Source: Gibbula magus
Taxonomy: Eukaryota; Mollusca; Gastropoda; Trochida; Trochidae
Length of the DNA stretch: 64,000 nt
Reading direction: 5' to 3'
Assembly (NCBI GenBank): GCA_936450465.1
Contig: OW388304.1
Coordinates: 7,694,700 to 7,758,699, forward strand
Shown here: positions 60,001 to 64,000 of the stretch, piece by piece
Layout of the letters: each line of letters begins with the position of its first letter
How positions within the stretch are numbered: the first letter of the stretch is position 1
Made by a program: the position numbers and the translations under genes
Notes under the pieces: model-generated
What the model was told of the DNA's origin: nothing
The model's database searches: none
What the model saw: only the letters and a program-made list of their open reading frames with translations

Positions 60001-60018
60001 TGGATGAACAGTGTCAAG
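5770..60018 (+). CDS. CRACR2A: CRACR2A-like EF-hand/coiled-coil large Rab GTPase (15 exons, 3' end outside window)
   Basis: Fifteen exons join without phase conflict into 619 codons. Residues 34-45 and 68-79 are EF-hand loops ([24 protein letters not shown]). Residues about 165-355 are charged heptad-type coiled coil. Residues about 385-510 are an acidic low-complexity linker. From about 520 a Rab domain begins: GDSGVGKSS (527-535), switch I Thr552, and WDTAGQE (574-580) with the catalytic Gln. In vertebrates the CRACR2A short form regulates Orai1/STIM1 store-operated calcium entry, and the long form is a prenylated Rab on vesicles. Order and sequence (DMQRL...ELPLS between the EF loops, [20 protein letters not shown]) fit that family better than RASEF. 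ATG 5770 follows an in-frame TAG at 5731. G4, G5 and the C-terminal cysteines lie beyond 64000. A RAB44-type name is the main alternative. Confidence 0.9.
6048..6300 (+). repeat. Decayed copy of the AGCTCATC/CGTCCGTC repeat family
   Basis: GGCCTATAAGGCCAGATTGG followed by GCTTATGGAG and CAGTCGTCCGTC matches the head of the family seen better at 31808. No palindromic units follow. The overlapping short ORFs are not supported. Confidence 0.5.
6755..6840. repeat. 21-bp minisatellite
   Basis: About four copies of CCCTCACCCTCCCCTTCTCT plus T, pyrimidine-rich on the + strand. Read on the minus strand it gives the repeated GRVREEK peptide of a spurious ORF. Confidence 0.9.
6918..7608. repeat. 43-bp minisatellite, 16 copies
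   Basis: Sixteen near-identical 43-bp units containing CTGTCTGAACAGGACAG and then CACTGTGGTTAGTACCG. Most variation is GCCTC versus GCCTG and GTGCC versus GTACC. Each unit contains the short hairpin CTGTC-TGAACAG-GACAG. There are no spacers, so this is not a CRISPR array. Confidence 0.95.
7778..8990 (+). repeat. AGCTCATC repeat family, copy with period-146 palindromic units
   Basis: Head AGCTCATCCATCCGTCC, then units of about 146 bp, each with TTCTCCAG, GAGAGCTGA, ACAGACTCCTTGG, and a palindrome of the type GTGACCCCAAAT...GGGTCACAGGGG. The copy ends with GAGCTACAGAGCCAATGGCTC near 8960-8982, roughly the inverse of the head. A separate 462-bp element (8255-8716) is nested in it. No transposase remains. 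Confidence 0.75.
8255..8716. mobile_element. hAT-type miniature element, 8-bp target duplication
   Basis: Ends TAGGGGTG and CACCCCTA are inverted repeats. The flanking octamers AGATTTTG (8247-8254) and AGATTGTG (8717-8724) match at seven of eight bases, the target length expected of hAT. The inside is rich in ATCGATAGT/ACTATCG and GCAATAG motifs near both ends. It is 462 bp and non-coding. The insertion splits one unit of the surrounding repeat. Confidence 0.8.
9214..9272. repeat. 14-bp microsatellite
   Basis: About four tandem copies of GCTTATCTGCAAAT. Confidence 0.9.
10717..10926. mobile_element. 210-bp insertion with 12-bp target duplication, hammerhead/Penelope-like motif
   Basis: TTCTAAACATAT flanks the segment perfectly on both sides (10705-10716 and 10927-10938). 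Inside are nested inverted arms: GGGGAGGCGC against GGCACCTCCCC, and AATTGTTGTG against CACAACAATT. The centre has CTGATAA, a short stem (AGGG/CCCT) and CGAAACGTC, like the core of hammerhead ribozymes carried by Penelope-like elements. The core base expected as G in CTGATGA is A here, so activity is doubtful. No reverse transcriptase is present. Confidence 0.5.
11909..12106. repeat. DIRS left inverted terminal repeat
   Basis: Reverse complement of 18124-18318. I count about two substitutions over 190 bases (for example near 11950 and 12061), plus drift at the inner edge. Outer bases 11897-11908 (TTTTTCAGAAGG) are not shared with the right terminus but are repeated in the internal complementary region. 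Confidence 0.9.
12416..12686 (+). other. Possible intron in the DIRS 5' leader
   Basis: TCG/GTGAGTATT (GT at 12417) and ATTTTGCTTCTAG (AG at 12685-12686) resemble a strong donor and acceptor. The gag frame is blocked by a TAG at this acceptor and has no in-frame ATG ahead of its zinc-binding motif, so a spliced leader would help explain its start. I found no ATG in a candidate upstream exon in the right frame, so this remains a suggestion. Confidence 0.35.
12687..14752 (+). CDS. DIRS gag-like protein (frameshifted)
   Basis: The frame opens after the TAG at 12684 and begins with a cysteine/histidine cluster: CAKC, then HDECLKCL, then HHPLDCGIC, matching the zinc-binding start typical of DIRS gag. 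A lysine-rich stretch ([10 protein letters not shown]) and a long Ser/Pro/Gly-rich region follow. Near 14110-14135 the frame must change by one base. The second frame continues [35 protein letters not shown], then a basic Gly-rich tail ([12 protein letters not shown]) ending at 14752. The junction lies by a small inverted repeat (CCGAAGGT/ACCTTCGG). No convincing ATG starts the frame. It probably packages element RNA. Confidence 0.75.
14773..16503 (+). CDS. DIRS reverse transcriptase / RNase H (disrupted)
   Basis: The N-terminal part (frame from 14773) has [11 protein letters not shown] and ends at a stop near 15024. The main frame (14937 on) has [14 protein letters not shown] with the first catalytic Asp, [17 protein letters not shown], and YLDDWL as the catalytic YxDD box. 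Next comes RNase [33 protein letters not shown] (D-E-D-D). At the C7 run 16137-16143 the reading shifts to frame 1 for the post-RNase H segment ([23 protein letters not shown]), ending at TAG 16501-16503. The segment expected before SIDLKDA (the VPKK...RP..DL..LN region, about 40 residues) is in no frame, so a deletion is likely at the AAAGATCTAAAGATC junction near 15016-15030. Confidence 0.85.
16539..17602 (+). CDS. DIRS tyrosine recombinase (one frameshift)
   Basis: The frame continuing from the reverse transcriptase reading gives [18 protein letters not shown]...ADRDVLDPF and [13 protein letters not shown], the SAM-like core-binding part. Near 16808-16811 a one-base change moves to the frame with [36 protein letters not shown] (catalytic Arg in GRRVGD), [13 protein letters not shown] (HxxR), and [14 protein letters not shown] (catalytic Tyr). 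Stop at 17600-17602. Tyrosine recombinases integrate the circular DIRS cDNA. The exact start is uncertain because the ORF overlaps the end of the reverse transcriptase. Confidence 0.85.
17603..17995 (+). other. DIRS 3' untranslated region with long G tract
   Basis: Non-coding. It contains a run of about 20 G after A8 near 17771-17801, followed by GTGGGGGCGGGG. Overlapping short ORFs have proline or glycine runs and are artefacts. The run length may be unreliable. Confidence 0.7.
17996..18078. repeat. DIRS internal complementary region
   Basis: 17996-18032 is the reverse complement of the left outer end (11897-11933). 18036-18078 is the reverse complement of the right outer end (about 18312-18354, with the shared GGATCC core). 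The two complements are joined with about 3 bases between. In the DIRS model this region templates the junction of the circular DNA. Confidence 0.9.
18124..18318. repeat. DIRS right inverted terminal repeat
   Basis: Inverse of 11909-12106 at about 99% over most of its length. The outer 36 bases to about 18354 are unique to this end but repeated in the internal complementary region. Confidence 0.9.
18522..19003 (+). repeat. Tandem array (period about 74) of exon 2 acceptor-like units
   Basis: Units at about 18524, 18611, 18690, 18766, 18840 and 18914 carry GTTTTCTG(GGAGG), most preceded by ATATACAG. The real exon 2 junction (TGTACAG, then GAGGTTTCCTGGGA) is a diverged member: about 30 of 38 bases across the junction match a unit. 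The best-conserved middle units also share AACATCATCCATGAGCCGTC. The array abuts exon 2. Confidence 0.85.
19004..19157 (+). CDS. CRACR2A: CRACR2A exon 2
   Basis: Residues 85-136. [17 protein letters not shown], then an acidic run ([12 protein letters not shown]) and [17 protein letters not shown]. It follows the EF-hands as in vertebrate CRACR2A, where a similar acidic segment precedes the coiled coil. Acceptor TGTACAG, donor GTGAGT; phases 1 and 2 fit the neighbours. The GC content is clearly higher than the flanking intron. Confidence 0.88.
19158..23786 (+). other. Intron 2
   Basis: 19158-21809 is AT-rich with only short chance ORFs. A TIR-bounded element occupies 21810-23690. AG at 23785-23786. 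Confidence 0.8.
21810..23690. mobile_element. 1.88-kb TIR-bounded element with TTAACCCTTAG subrepeats
   Basis: The left end CTTTAGAATCCCTCACC and the inverse right end CTTTAGTATCCCTCACC match at 16 of 17 bases, and ATAAG follows in both a few bases on. Flanks CTGA and GTGA could be a short target duplication. Inside, about five TTAACCCTTRG motifs recur between 22193 and 22690. The right 150 bases are dense in CG and short palindromes. No transposase was found; the superfamily is unknown. It is unusually CpG-bearing compared with the surrounding intron. Confidence 0.55.
23787..23933 (+). CDS. CRACR2A: CRACR2A exon 3
   Basis: Residues 136-185: [19 protein letters not shown], then [20 protein letters not shown]. 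This is the helical segment leading into the coiled coil and is closely similar to the vertebrate family. Acceptor TATTTCAG, donor GTAAGT. Confidence 0.92.
25735..25779. repeat. 9-bp microsatellite, five copies
   Basis: Perfect tandem AGTTGATCC. Confidence 0.95.
25890..26260 (+). repeat. Dispersed repeat fragment (CCCCGCCGCCAGATATAGT type)
   Basis: TATCCCCGCCGCCAGATATA, GCGTCCGTCC, and two diverged units with GACCTTGACATTAT and GGTCAC motifs. It resembles the AGCTCATC family in style but not closely in sequence. No coding potential. Confidence 0.45.
26402..26528. mobile_element. 127-bp palindromic miniature element
   Basis: The ends TACCGGTGTAAA and TTTACACCGGTA are perfect inverse copies, with weaker pairing further in (TACCCCC-like and GGGGTAGA). 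Non-coding. Confidence 0.65.
29828..29858. repeat. (ATTC)n microsatellite
   Basis: About seven tandem ATTC units in intron 3. Confidence 0.95.
30779..30858. repeat. 26-bp minisatellite, three copies
   Basis: Tandem CCCATATATGCATCCCCTCC plus TACAAT. Confidence 0.95.
31013..31294 (+). mobile_element. tRNA-derived SINE, B box deleted
   Basis: The head has the Pol III A box TAGCGCAGTGG (31023-31033). The body (GCAATGCTACACTGAATTTC, CCACCCATGGTTCGCTAG) and the 3' end (GAAATACTCTTGAAAGC, GCGTTAAA) match the copy at 34275. GGTATATG flanks both sides (31005-31012, 31295-31302), a good target duplication. Compared with the second copy, 26 bases including the B box are missing after CTTCGGATCAA. Confidence 0.85.
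31467..31557 (+). CDS. CRACR2A: CRACR2A exon 4 (coiled coil)
   Basis: Residues 185-215: [19 protein letters not shown] and [11 protein letters not shown], strongly charged heptads. LYEEME is a family hallmark. Acceptor TTTCCAG, donor GTAAGT. Confidence 0.93.
31808..32530 (+). repeat. AGCTCATC repeat family, copy with about four period-147 units
   Basis: Head AGCTCATCTGGCCTGAAAGG, then a (CCGT)n stretch. The units repeat TTCTCCAG, GAGAGCTGAAATTT, GTACAGACTCCTTGG, CTAAATTGTAAATTTGGTGA and the palindrome GTGACCCCAAAT...GGGTCACAGGG. The same design as 7778-8990, better preserved. The short ORFs across it are not genes. Confidence 0.8.
34275..34600 (+). mobile_element. tRNA-derived SINE, A and B boxes intact
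   Basis: A box TAGCACAGTGG (34287-34297) and B box GGTTGGAATCA (34331-34341) at tRNA-like spacing. The body and 3' end are shared with 31013-31294. The tail is (CCTCAC)n. Short ORFs over it on both strands are artefacts. Confidence 0.85.
35561..35818. mobile_element. TTAA-flanked miniature element
   Basis: Ends AGGGGCAGTAG and CTACTGCCCCT are perfect inverse copies. TTAA sits at 35557-35560 and 35819-35822. 258 bp, non-coding. Confidence 0.8.
35934..36029 (+). CDS. CRACR2A: CRACR2A exon 5 (coiled coil)
   Basis: Exactly 32 codons, residues 216-247: [20 protein letters not shown] and [12 protein letters not shown]. Acceptor GCGCAG, donor GTAGGA. Symmetric phase 0-0. High GC compared with the flanks. 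Confidence 0.93.
36030..36500 (+). other. Intron 5
   Basis: Short intron with no recognised element. Acceptor GTGCGTAG. Confidence 0.8.
36501..36572 (+). CDS. CRACR2A: CRACR2A exon 6 (coiled coil)
   Basis: 24 codons, residues 248-271: [17 protein letters not shown] and ENERLHK. Phase 0-0, so exons 5 and 6 could each be skipped without a frame change. Donor GTAGGC. Confidence 0.88.
36573..38574 (+). other. Intron 6
   Basis: Mostly a 1.39-kb piggyBac-related insertion (37102-38492). 36573-37097 is AT-rich and shows nothing else. Confidence 0.85.
37102..38492. mobile_element. Non-autonomous piggyBac-family element
   Basis: 1391 bp, TTAA on both sides (37098-37101, 38493-38496). Ends CCCTTATCTTGC and, inverted, CCCTTTAGTTGC. 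The left 550 bases are clearly related to 60098-60700: shared GCGTGTGCATTGTTGACCCG, AATTAGCTTTACA and AAAGAATGGCCT. Near the right end AATATTCCGCCA occurs twice. No transposase. It is probably a deletion derivative mobilised by the family member at 60098. Confidence 0.85.
38575..38690 (+). CDS. CRACR2A: CRACR2A exon 7 (coiled coil)
   Basis: Residues 272-310: [38 protein letters not shown]. Acceptor TGTTCAG, donor GTGGGT. It ends in phase 2, matching exon 8. Confidence 0.92.
39629..40118. mobile_element. TTAA-flanked miniature element (family shared with 52890)
   Basis: Ends AGGTACATCCATTGTG and CACAATGGATGCACCT, TTAA at 39625-39628 and 40119-40122. Internal GAAAACCGGACAATG, CGGTTTCTGCACATG and AATATGCAAG recur in the 52890 copy. 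Confidence 0.85.
40838..47902. repeat. 7.06-kb G-rich minisatellite in intron 7
   Basis: Hundreds of tandem units of 22 bp (TTGAGGTAGAGTAGGGAGGG plus GG) or 19 bp (CGGTAGAGTAGGGAGGGGG). 40.84-43.65 kb is mainly 22-bp TTGAGG/TTGTGG units. 43.65-45.70 kb is mainly 19-bp CGGTAGAG units. 45.70-47.90 kb mixes TTGTAGAG and GGTGGTAGAG units. Higher-order copies are visible: rare markers (GAGTTGTGAGG, GGTTGGAGAG, GAGCGGGTTG) recur about 865 bases apart. All three minus-strand frames lack stops, which creates a 2374-codon ORF that is not a gene. Confidence 0.97.
49135..49206 (+). CDS. CRACR2A: CRACR2A exon 8 (coiled coil)
   Basis: Residues 310-334: [20 protein letters not shown] then DHLR. Acceptor TTATCCAG, donor GTATTC. 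With exon 9 it forms the conserved [15 protein letters not shown] block. Confidence 0.9.
49207..49860 (+). other. Intron 8
   Basis: AT-rich, no recognised element. Acceptor GTTCCAG. Confidence 0.75.
49861..49921 (+). CDS. CRACR2A: CRACR2A exon 9
   Basis: Residues 334-354: [20 protein letters not shown], the end of the strongly conserved coiled coil. Donor GTATTG is weak beyond GT. It ends in phase 0. Confidence 0.88.
49922..54038 (+). other. Intron 9
   Basis: Contains a TTAA element at 52890-53343. The rest is AT-rich and unremarkable. A further small exon cannot be excluded, because the linker is poorly conserved and the phases are 0-0. Confidence 0.65.
52890..53343. mobile_element. TTAA-flanked miniature element (family shared with 39629)
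   Basis: Left end AGGGACATCCATTGCG, inverse right end AGGGACAGTCAGTGG, TTAA at 52886-52889 and 53344-53347. The interior matches 39629-40118 in several blocks. Confidence 0.8.
54039..54154 (+). CDS. CRACR2A: CRACR2A exon 10
   Basis: Residues 355-393: [38 protein letters not shown]. Transition from coiled coil to linker; basic and serine-rich. Acceptor AAAACAG, donor GTACGT. GC-rich against an AT-rich flank. Confidence 0.88.
54155..54457 (+). other. Intron 10 with short SINE-like tail
   Basis: 54183-54230 reads (AAT)n then AGTCCATTTGTATAGCGC, a motif typical of 3' ends of dispersed SINEs. Otherwise unremarkable. Confidence 0.6.
54458..54739 (+). CDS. CRACR2A: CRACR2A exon 11 (acidic linker)
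   Basis: The longest exon, residues 393-487. Asp-rich core ([19 protein letters not shown]), then Asn/His-rich ([18 protein letters not shown]) and [15 protein letters not shown]. Predicted disordered. In vertebrate CRACR2A long forms this position holds a proline-rich region; none is seen here. Acceptor TTGCAG, donor GTAATC. Confidence 0.88.
54740..55202 (+). other. Intron 11
   Basis: AT-rich, no recognised element. Acceptor CCCTACAG. Confidence 0.75.
55203..55275 (+). CDS. CRACR2A: CRACR2A exon 12 (linker)
   Basis: Residues 487-511: [20 protein letters not shown] then GFQP. Short linker just before the Rab domain. Donor GTAGGT; phase 2 in, 0 out. Confidence 0.85.
55276..57971 (+). other. 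Intron 12
   Basis: Two thirds is a hAT-like insertion (55817-57593). The rest is unremarkable. Confidence 0.85.
55817..57593. mobile_element. 1.78-kb hAT-like element
   Basis: Ends TAGAGGTG and CACCTCTA. Flanking octamers CCTGGTAG (55809-55816) and CCCGGTAG (57594-57601) match at seven of eight. Subterminal CGCAATAT/CAATATATTGCAATA motifs occur near both ends. No transposase ORF was recognised; it may be a long non-autonomous derivative. Confidence 0.75.
57972..58098 (+). CDS. CRACR2A: CRACR2A exon 13 (Rab G1, switch I)
   Basis: Residues 512-554: [20 protein letters not shown] is the P-loop, and FKSTFSATI brings the switch I threonine. Acceptor ATTTCAG, donor GTCAGT. Binds GTP phosphate and magnesium. 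Confidence 0.95.
58099..59037 (+). other. Intron 13
   Basis: Contains a deleted copy of the foldback element (58698-58815). Otherwise unremarkable. Confidence 0.8.
58698..58815. repeat. Internally deleted foldback element
   Basis: Shares TTCTTGACAAATATCATG, TTTATCTCATCTC, TTTCTACCTCACTCGAT and CAAGAAAAGACAAATATCC with the copy at 10-169, but lacks most of the central arms. Confidence 0.7.
59038..59119 (+). CDS. CRACR2A: CRACR2A exon 14 (Rab G3)
   Basis: Residues 554-581: [28 protein letters not shown]. Gln579 of the G3 box, needed for GTP hydrolysis, is retained. Acceptor CTTGCAG, donor GTGAGA. Confidence 0.96.
59120..59903 (+). other. Intron 14
   Basis: No recognised element. Acceptor AATTCAG. 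Confidence 0.75.
59904..60018 (+). CDS. CRACR2A: CRACR2A exon 15 (Rab switch II to alpha-3)
   Basis: Residues 581-619: [38 protein letters not shown]. Standard Rab fold up to the helix before the NKxD motif. Donor GTATCC. Following exons lie outside the window. Confidence 0.95.
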
Positions 60019-60093
60019 GTATCCACTAGTTACGATACAAGCTATTTGATTCCAAACTGATGCAGTGATAGCAACTCATATTGTCTTCAAGTC
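60019..60093 (+). other. Start of intron 15
   Basis: Short piece of intron before the piggyBac insertion. The intron extends past the window. Confidence 0.8.
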
Positions 60094-60599
60094 TTAACCC
60101 TTAACATGCGGGCGACGGAATAATCCGGGCGGGCTATAAGCGATTCGTAGGTACTCCAGTATGGATCCCGGATCGCTTACTTAGAAGAATTCACGCCTGT
60201 CTATGTACTGGGCTAGCCTCCATACCGGGTCCCGAGTCGATTGTTTCCGCGACTCGCTGCATGAGAATGGCTGTATTTATGCCTCGCAGCCCGCAATGAG
60301 AATAAAACTTTCTTCAGTGTCTGGTCAGAACGTCCAGCAAAATTCACACCAATTTGCGTGTGCATTGTTGACCCGTAACGCATCGATAATTAGCTTTACA
60401 AAAGGCCAATTTTGTCCTGCTTCGCTCCGATGGCTACACTGCCCGGCGGCTAATTAGCACCTAAGTGTCTGCACTGCCCCGGGGTGAGATAGGCCCGTAC
60501 AGGCTTATCTGTCTCGCATCCCGCCACATGGGCAGATAGCCTATGCTTATCTGTCTCGCATCTCGCCACATGGGCAGATAGCTTCTAATTACGGGAAGA

Positions 60600-61290
60600 T
60601 ATTGCGATAAGCTACCTTTCTCTCGCACTTCGTATCATATGAACCAATTGGTTGTTTTAATTTTTTTTTATACCAAAATAAAGAGGAAAGAATGGCCTTT
60701 ATTCCCATATAAAAATCGCAATTGCGCTAACATAACTGAAAATACAGCAATCGCACAGAGATAGCCGACTTTCGCACTTTTGAATTTTGATACATGTGGC
60801 GCATTTACCCCAACATGCCTCGGCGCTCTATTTCTAAGAAACTACTTGGGATATTTTCATAATTTTTTTATCAGTATATAGATAAAAGAATTGTCTTCAA
60901 TTCCATATAAAATACGTGTATTTTCGGCAATAACTTTTGATGCGCCAGGTGTCGCGCAGAAGGTGATATTCGGCTTTGAATAAGTGGCGCTCTTAGCATA
61001 TACCATCATTACGGGCTTTATAACTTGTGAACCGCAAGTCCGATTTTTATAATTTTTACATCATTGTAAAGAGAAAAACATTGTCTTCAATTCCATGTAT
61101 AATGCGCATGTTTTCGGGAAGAACTCTGCATGCGCAAAGCGCCGCGCCAAAAGGTATAATTTTCGCACTTCATAACTTTTGAACCGCAAGTCCGATTTTT
61201 ATAATTTTTACATCATTGTAAAGAGAAAAACATTGTCTTTAATTCCAGATATAATGCGCATGTTTTTGGGAAGAACTATGCATGCGCGAA
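60600..61290. repeat. Degenerate period-150 repeats in the piggyBac leader
   Basis: Two close units (GAACCGCAAGTCCGATTTTT at 61029 and 61181, each followed by ACATCATTGTAAAGAG and AATGCGCATGTTTT) and more diverged ones upstream (from about 60660 and 60840). The short element at 37102 has matching diverged units. Confidence 0.75.
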
Positions 61291-62617
61291 GAGCCGCAAT
61301 ATTGATGTACGCATAAGTGAAGAAGTATGATAATATATAACTAAAATACTGTTCTTTTGATACGCAAATATAGAGCTTTATAAACGATGAACAACTGTCA
61401 TGACGGAATTTTGTTTCCAGTTTTGGAAAAAAAAATATAACATAAAAGTGAAAATATATTTGAGTACGGGACCCGCCGCTCGGGGAAAAGCCTTTTCGTG
61501 GGAATATTTTCTCAGGAAAATATTTCACTTTTCGGAGTTTCTAAAAATGCGTGAACATTTTTGTTACTGATGCCATTTGCGAAAGGTTTTTATTTCTAAA
61601 ATTCAAATGCGAGGGCGCACCTTTCCAAACCATTTGAATTGAATTTATTATTTTATCTTTTACATTATTGAATAAAGACGTTTCATTCAATAAGATTTGA
61701 AGAATTATTTATATGTGTAGCGGACTGAACTGAGCAGATGGAGAATTTGATTCCTCACCACTTTTATTACCAAAGTTCTTTTGTATCACAATTACTTTTT
61801 TAGGTATTAGTTTTTTCGTGAGCAGGGGAATTTCCGATGGGATTCGCCATGACATAATGAGAAAAAATTCCCATGAACATGGGCGTGGTCCGTCATCTTC
61901 GGGACCGACCCACAAGTATAAATATCTACCGGGGGGTGCGCGGACCCCCCCGCTTTTGGTCGCCACCCCCCAAACTTTTTGTGCAAATTATTTTTTTGTT
62001 TCTACTTTGAAATAAAGGTTCGTGTCATTCCGAGGTATGAAGGTTTCTGCTATATATGTCGAGAGGGCATGGGAACCCATTCCCAATAGAATCCGGGGTT
62101 CGTCCCATAGGATTGTTCCTCGGAGTCTCTCGTTCTCAAAAGAGAACATGGGAAACCTGTCCCGCGATTGAATCCGGGGTCCGCCGCGGAAGACGGGGAC
62201 GGGAATTCCCGGAGAGCATGGGAGTATGCTCCCATGGGTCCGGGCTCCGCCTCGAGAGACCGCTCCTTGGATGCTCTGCTTCTCGAAAAGAGAAGTCATT
62301 CGGCAACTGACAACCCGAGCTTCCCTGACATAGTAGTTTATTTTCCGGGCCTCGCGCCCGGTGCTACACGTCGCCGAGGAAATCAGAAAATGGTCCGTTT
62401 GACATATGCGTCGGAAAAATCGGCGCGATGTCAGAAGCCGTCGGCGCCGTCGGCGCTTGCGGCGCAGTCGTCCTAGATGCGCCGGGAGGTTCTGAAACTG
62501 GCAAATGAACGTCCATGAAGCTCACATTCATTATCTCTGTATGTTTATTGTCTCTAATCACATGTTATATGTTGCATACATCTAACGCATTTTCAATCAT
62601 TTACAGGTTGAAACAGA
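61291..62617 (+). promoter_or_regulatory. piggyBac leader: TATA-like box and 5' UTR acceptor
   Basis: TATAAATA occurs at about 61917-61924 and a strong acceptor TTTCAATCATTTACAG ends at 62606, 11 bases before the transposase ATG. This suggests a promoter and a 5' UTR intron. The GC-rich stretch 61800-62480 has several degenerate GGGAAcCC and ATCCGGGGTTCG-type motifs. Short ORFs here look non-coding. Confidence 0.4.
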
Positions 62618-64000
62618 ATGCTGCGCGGACGTAGACGCAAGGCCCTGCGACGGCCTAGGACGTTGCATACTAGGACACGCAGCTTTGAAGCCGTTTCAAG
62701 CGACGACGACTTCATCAACGAGATCCATGCTGATGAAGCCTCTGATATGGAGTCAACTGACAGTGATGGTAGCAGTGGTTTAGACAGTGATGATGCATAT
62801 GATCGGGACACTGTAATAGATAGTGAACATGGTGACACAGATGCTCTGAGTGATATAGAGACAGAGATTGCCAGAAAGATTCTAGCCGCCGGTAATTCCA
62901 CCGAAGAAGACTTTAGTGGTTTTGAGGAGGAGTTTGCCGAAATACCACAATATAATCATGATAATTCACAGACGTTTGATGAGTGGGTGGATGGTCCGCG
63001 GCCACGTGTAAACTTGCCTTTCACTGGTCAAACTGGGTTGCGCCAGTTCATAGAACTTCCTGAGAACCCTGAACCTATTGACTTTTTCAATTTGTTTATA
63101 CATATTACATAATGATGACTATGAGGATATGGCAACGGAAACCAATAGATATTTCAAACAAGCAATGGAGGACAAAATTCTAAGACCCCGTTCAAGAATG
63201 CAACAGTGGCAAGACACTAATGCAGAAGAGATGAAGGTATTTGTAGCCATGACAATTGCCATGTCATTGGTTGTGCAGAGAAACTTTGCTGATTACTGGT
63301 CAACAAGTGATGTTACCTCAACGCCTTTCTTCGCCAAGTGCATGCCCCGAGACAGGTTTTGGCTTCTTATAACCTACCTACACTTGGCTGACAACAGGAG
63401 GATGCCGGGCCGTAACACCCCGTGCTTTTCACCAATAAATAAACTGGGACACTTGTATAACCGGATAGTTCACCGTTTTTCAAGAGTGTATAAACCGCAT
63501 CAAAACATTTCAGTCGACGAGGGCATGGTGCCCTGGAAAGGTAACTTATCTTTCAAAGTTTATCTTCCCGTCAAGCCTAAGAAGTATGGGATAAAGGCTT
63601 TCATGTTGTGTGACTCGCACAACGGATACGTTTGCAAGTTCAAACTCTACACTGGAAAAACGAATGAACCGGTTTCTGAAGGTGGCAAAACTTATGATGT
63701 AGTCATGGACTTGGTGAACGACTACGTTGGACAGGGGCATCACATCTTTATGGACAACTACTATTCGTCCACAAATCTGTACATAAATTTGTGGGAGCGG
63801 GGAATAGGTGCCACGGGGACGTTGAGAGCCAATCGAAAGGGACTTCCTGATTCAGTCAAGAAACCTAAAAAGAAAGCCAAGCAAGGGGACATGACAGTTT
63901 CTCACAACCATGGCCTACTCGTTCTTCGCTACGAAGATAGAAAATCAGTGCTTCTCATGTCTACTGTTGAAGATACACAACTTGAACAAACAGGGAAGAA
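62618..64000 (+). CDS. piggyBac transposase (frameshift, C-terminus outside window)
   Basis: ATG 62618 opens a frame with a basic start (MLRGRRRKALRRPR) and a long acidic Ser/Asp-rich N-terminus, ending at TAA 63110. Homology continues in another frame from about 63093 to the edge without a stop: DDYEDMATETNRYF, DRFWLLITYLHLADNRRMPG, NISVDEGMVPWKGNLSFKVY, KYGIKAFMLCDSHNGYV, GHHIFMDNYYSS, GTLRANRKGLP. The DDD catalytic residues are SVDEG, LCDSH and FMDNYY. Transposases of this family excise precisely at TTAA. One indel between 63090 and 63112 (TACATATTACATAATGA) breaks the frame; it is either a true inactivating change or a sequence error. The C-terminal Cys-rich finger is not visible. Confidence 0.9.

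Larger units (their letters stand above)
60098..64000 (+). mobile_element. piggyBac-family transposon, 3' end outside window
   Basis: TTAA at 60094-60097, then CCCTTAACATGCGGGCGACG. The first 600 bases are homologous to the complete short element at 37102, which fixes the left terminus. A long leader (60098-62617) precedes a transposase ORF in the same orientation as the host gene. The right end should resemble 38330-38492. Confidence 0.88.

Noticed and set aside
62056..62476. Overlapping GC-rich ORFs before the piggyBac transposase
   Set aside because: They lie in the leader on both strands, overlap one another and show no domain; the transposase starts after an acceptor at 62606.

Overview
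The window is nuclear DNA of an invertebrate animal: AT-rich, GT-AG introns, one gene spread over more than 54 kb, and introns packed with eukaryotic transposons. The short repeat families (the AGCTCATC...CGTCCGTC family with period-147 palindromic units, and a tRNA-derived SINE) and the DIRS and piggyBac elements suggest a mollusc, probably a bivalve. That placement is inference. No bacterial, plasmid or CRISPR content was seen.

The only host gene recognised runs on the + strand from 5770 to beyond the right edge. Fifteen exons join with consistent phases into 619 codons: two EF-hands, a long coiled coil, an acidic linker, then the first half of a Rab GTPase domain (G1, switch I, G3). This is the architecture of CRACR2A/EFCAB4B, a calcium-sensing large Rab GTPase. 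The G4 and G5 motifs and the C-terminus lie past the window.

Region by region. 1-5769: 5' flank with a foldback element, two TTAA-flanked miniature elements, a non-LTR retrotransposon tail and a degenerate GTGGATAAGA array. 5770-19003: exon 1 and intron 1, with a 16-copy 43-bp minisatellite, a hAT-type miniature element nested in another repeat, a 210-bp insertion with a 12-bp target duplication, a 6.5-kb DIRS retrotransposon (gag, RT/RNase H, tyrosine recombinase, inverted terminal repeats, internal complementary region), and a tandem array that copies the exon 2 splice acceptor. 19004-38690: exons 2-7, with a 1.9-kb TIR-bounded element, two SINEs and a 1.39-kb non-autonomous piggyBac relative in the introns. 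38691-49134: intron 7, mostly a 7-kb G-rich minisatellite. 49135-60018: exons 8-15, with a 1.78-kb hAT-like element filling most of intron 12. 60019-64000: intron 15, carrying a large piggyBac element whose transposase frame runs off the window.

The exon model rests on matching splice sites, phases and family similarity; there is no transcript evidence. Boundaries may be off by a base or two.
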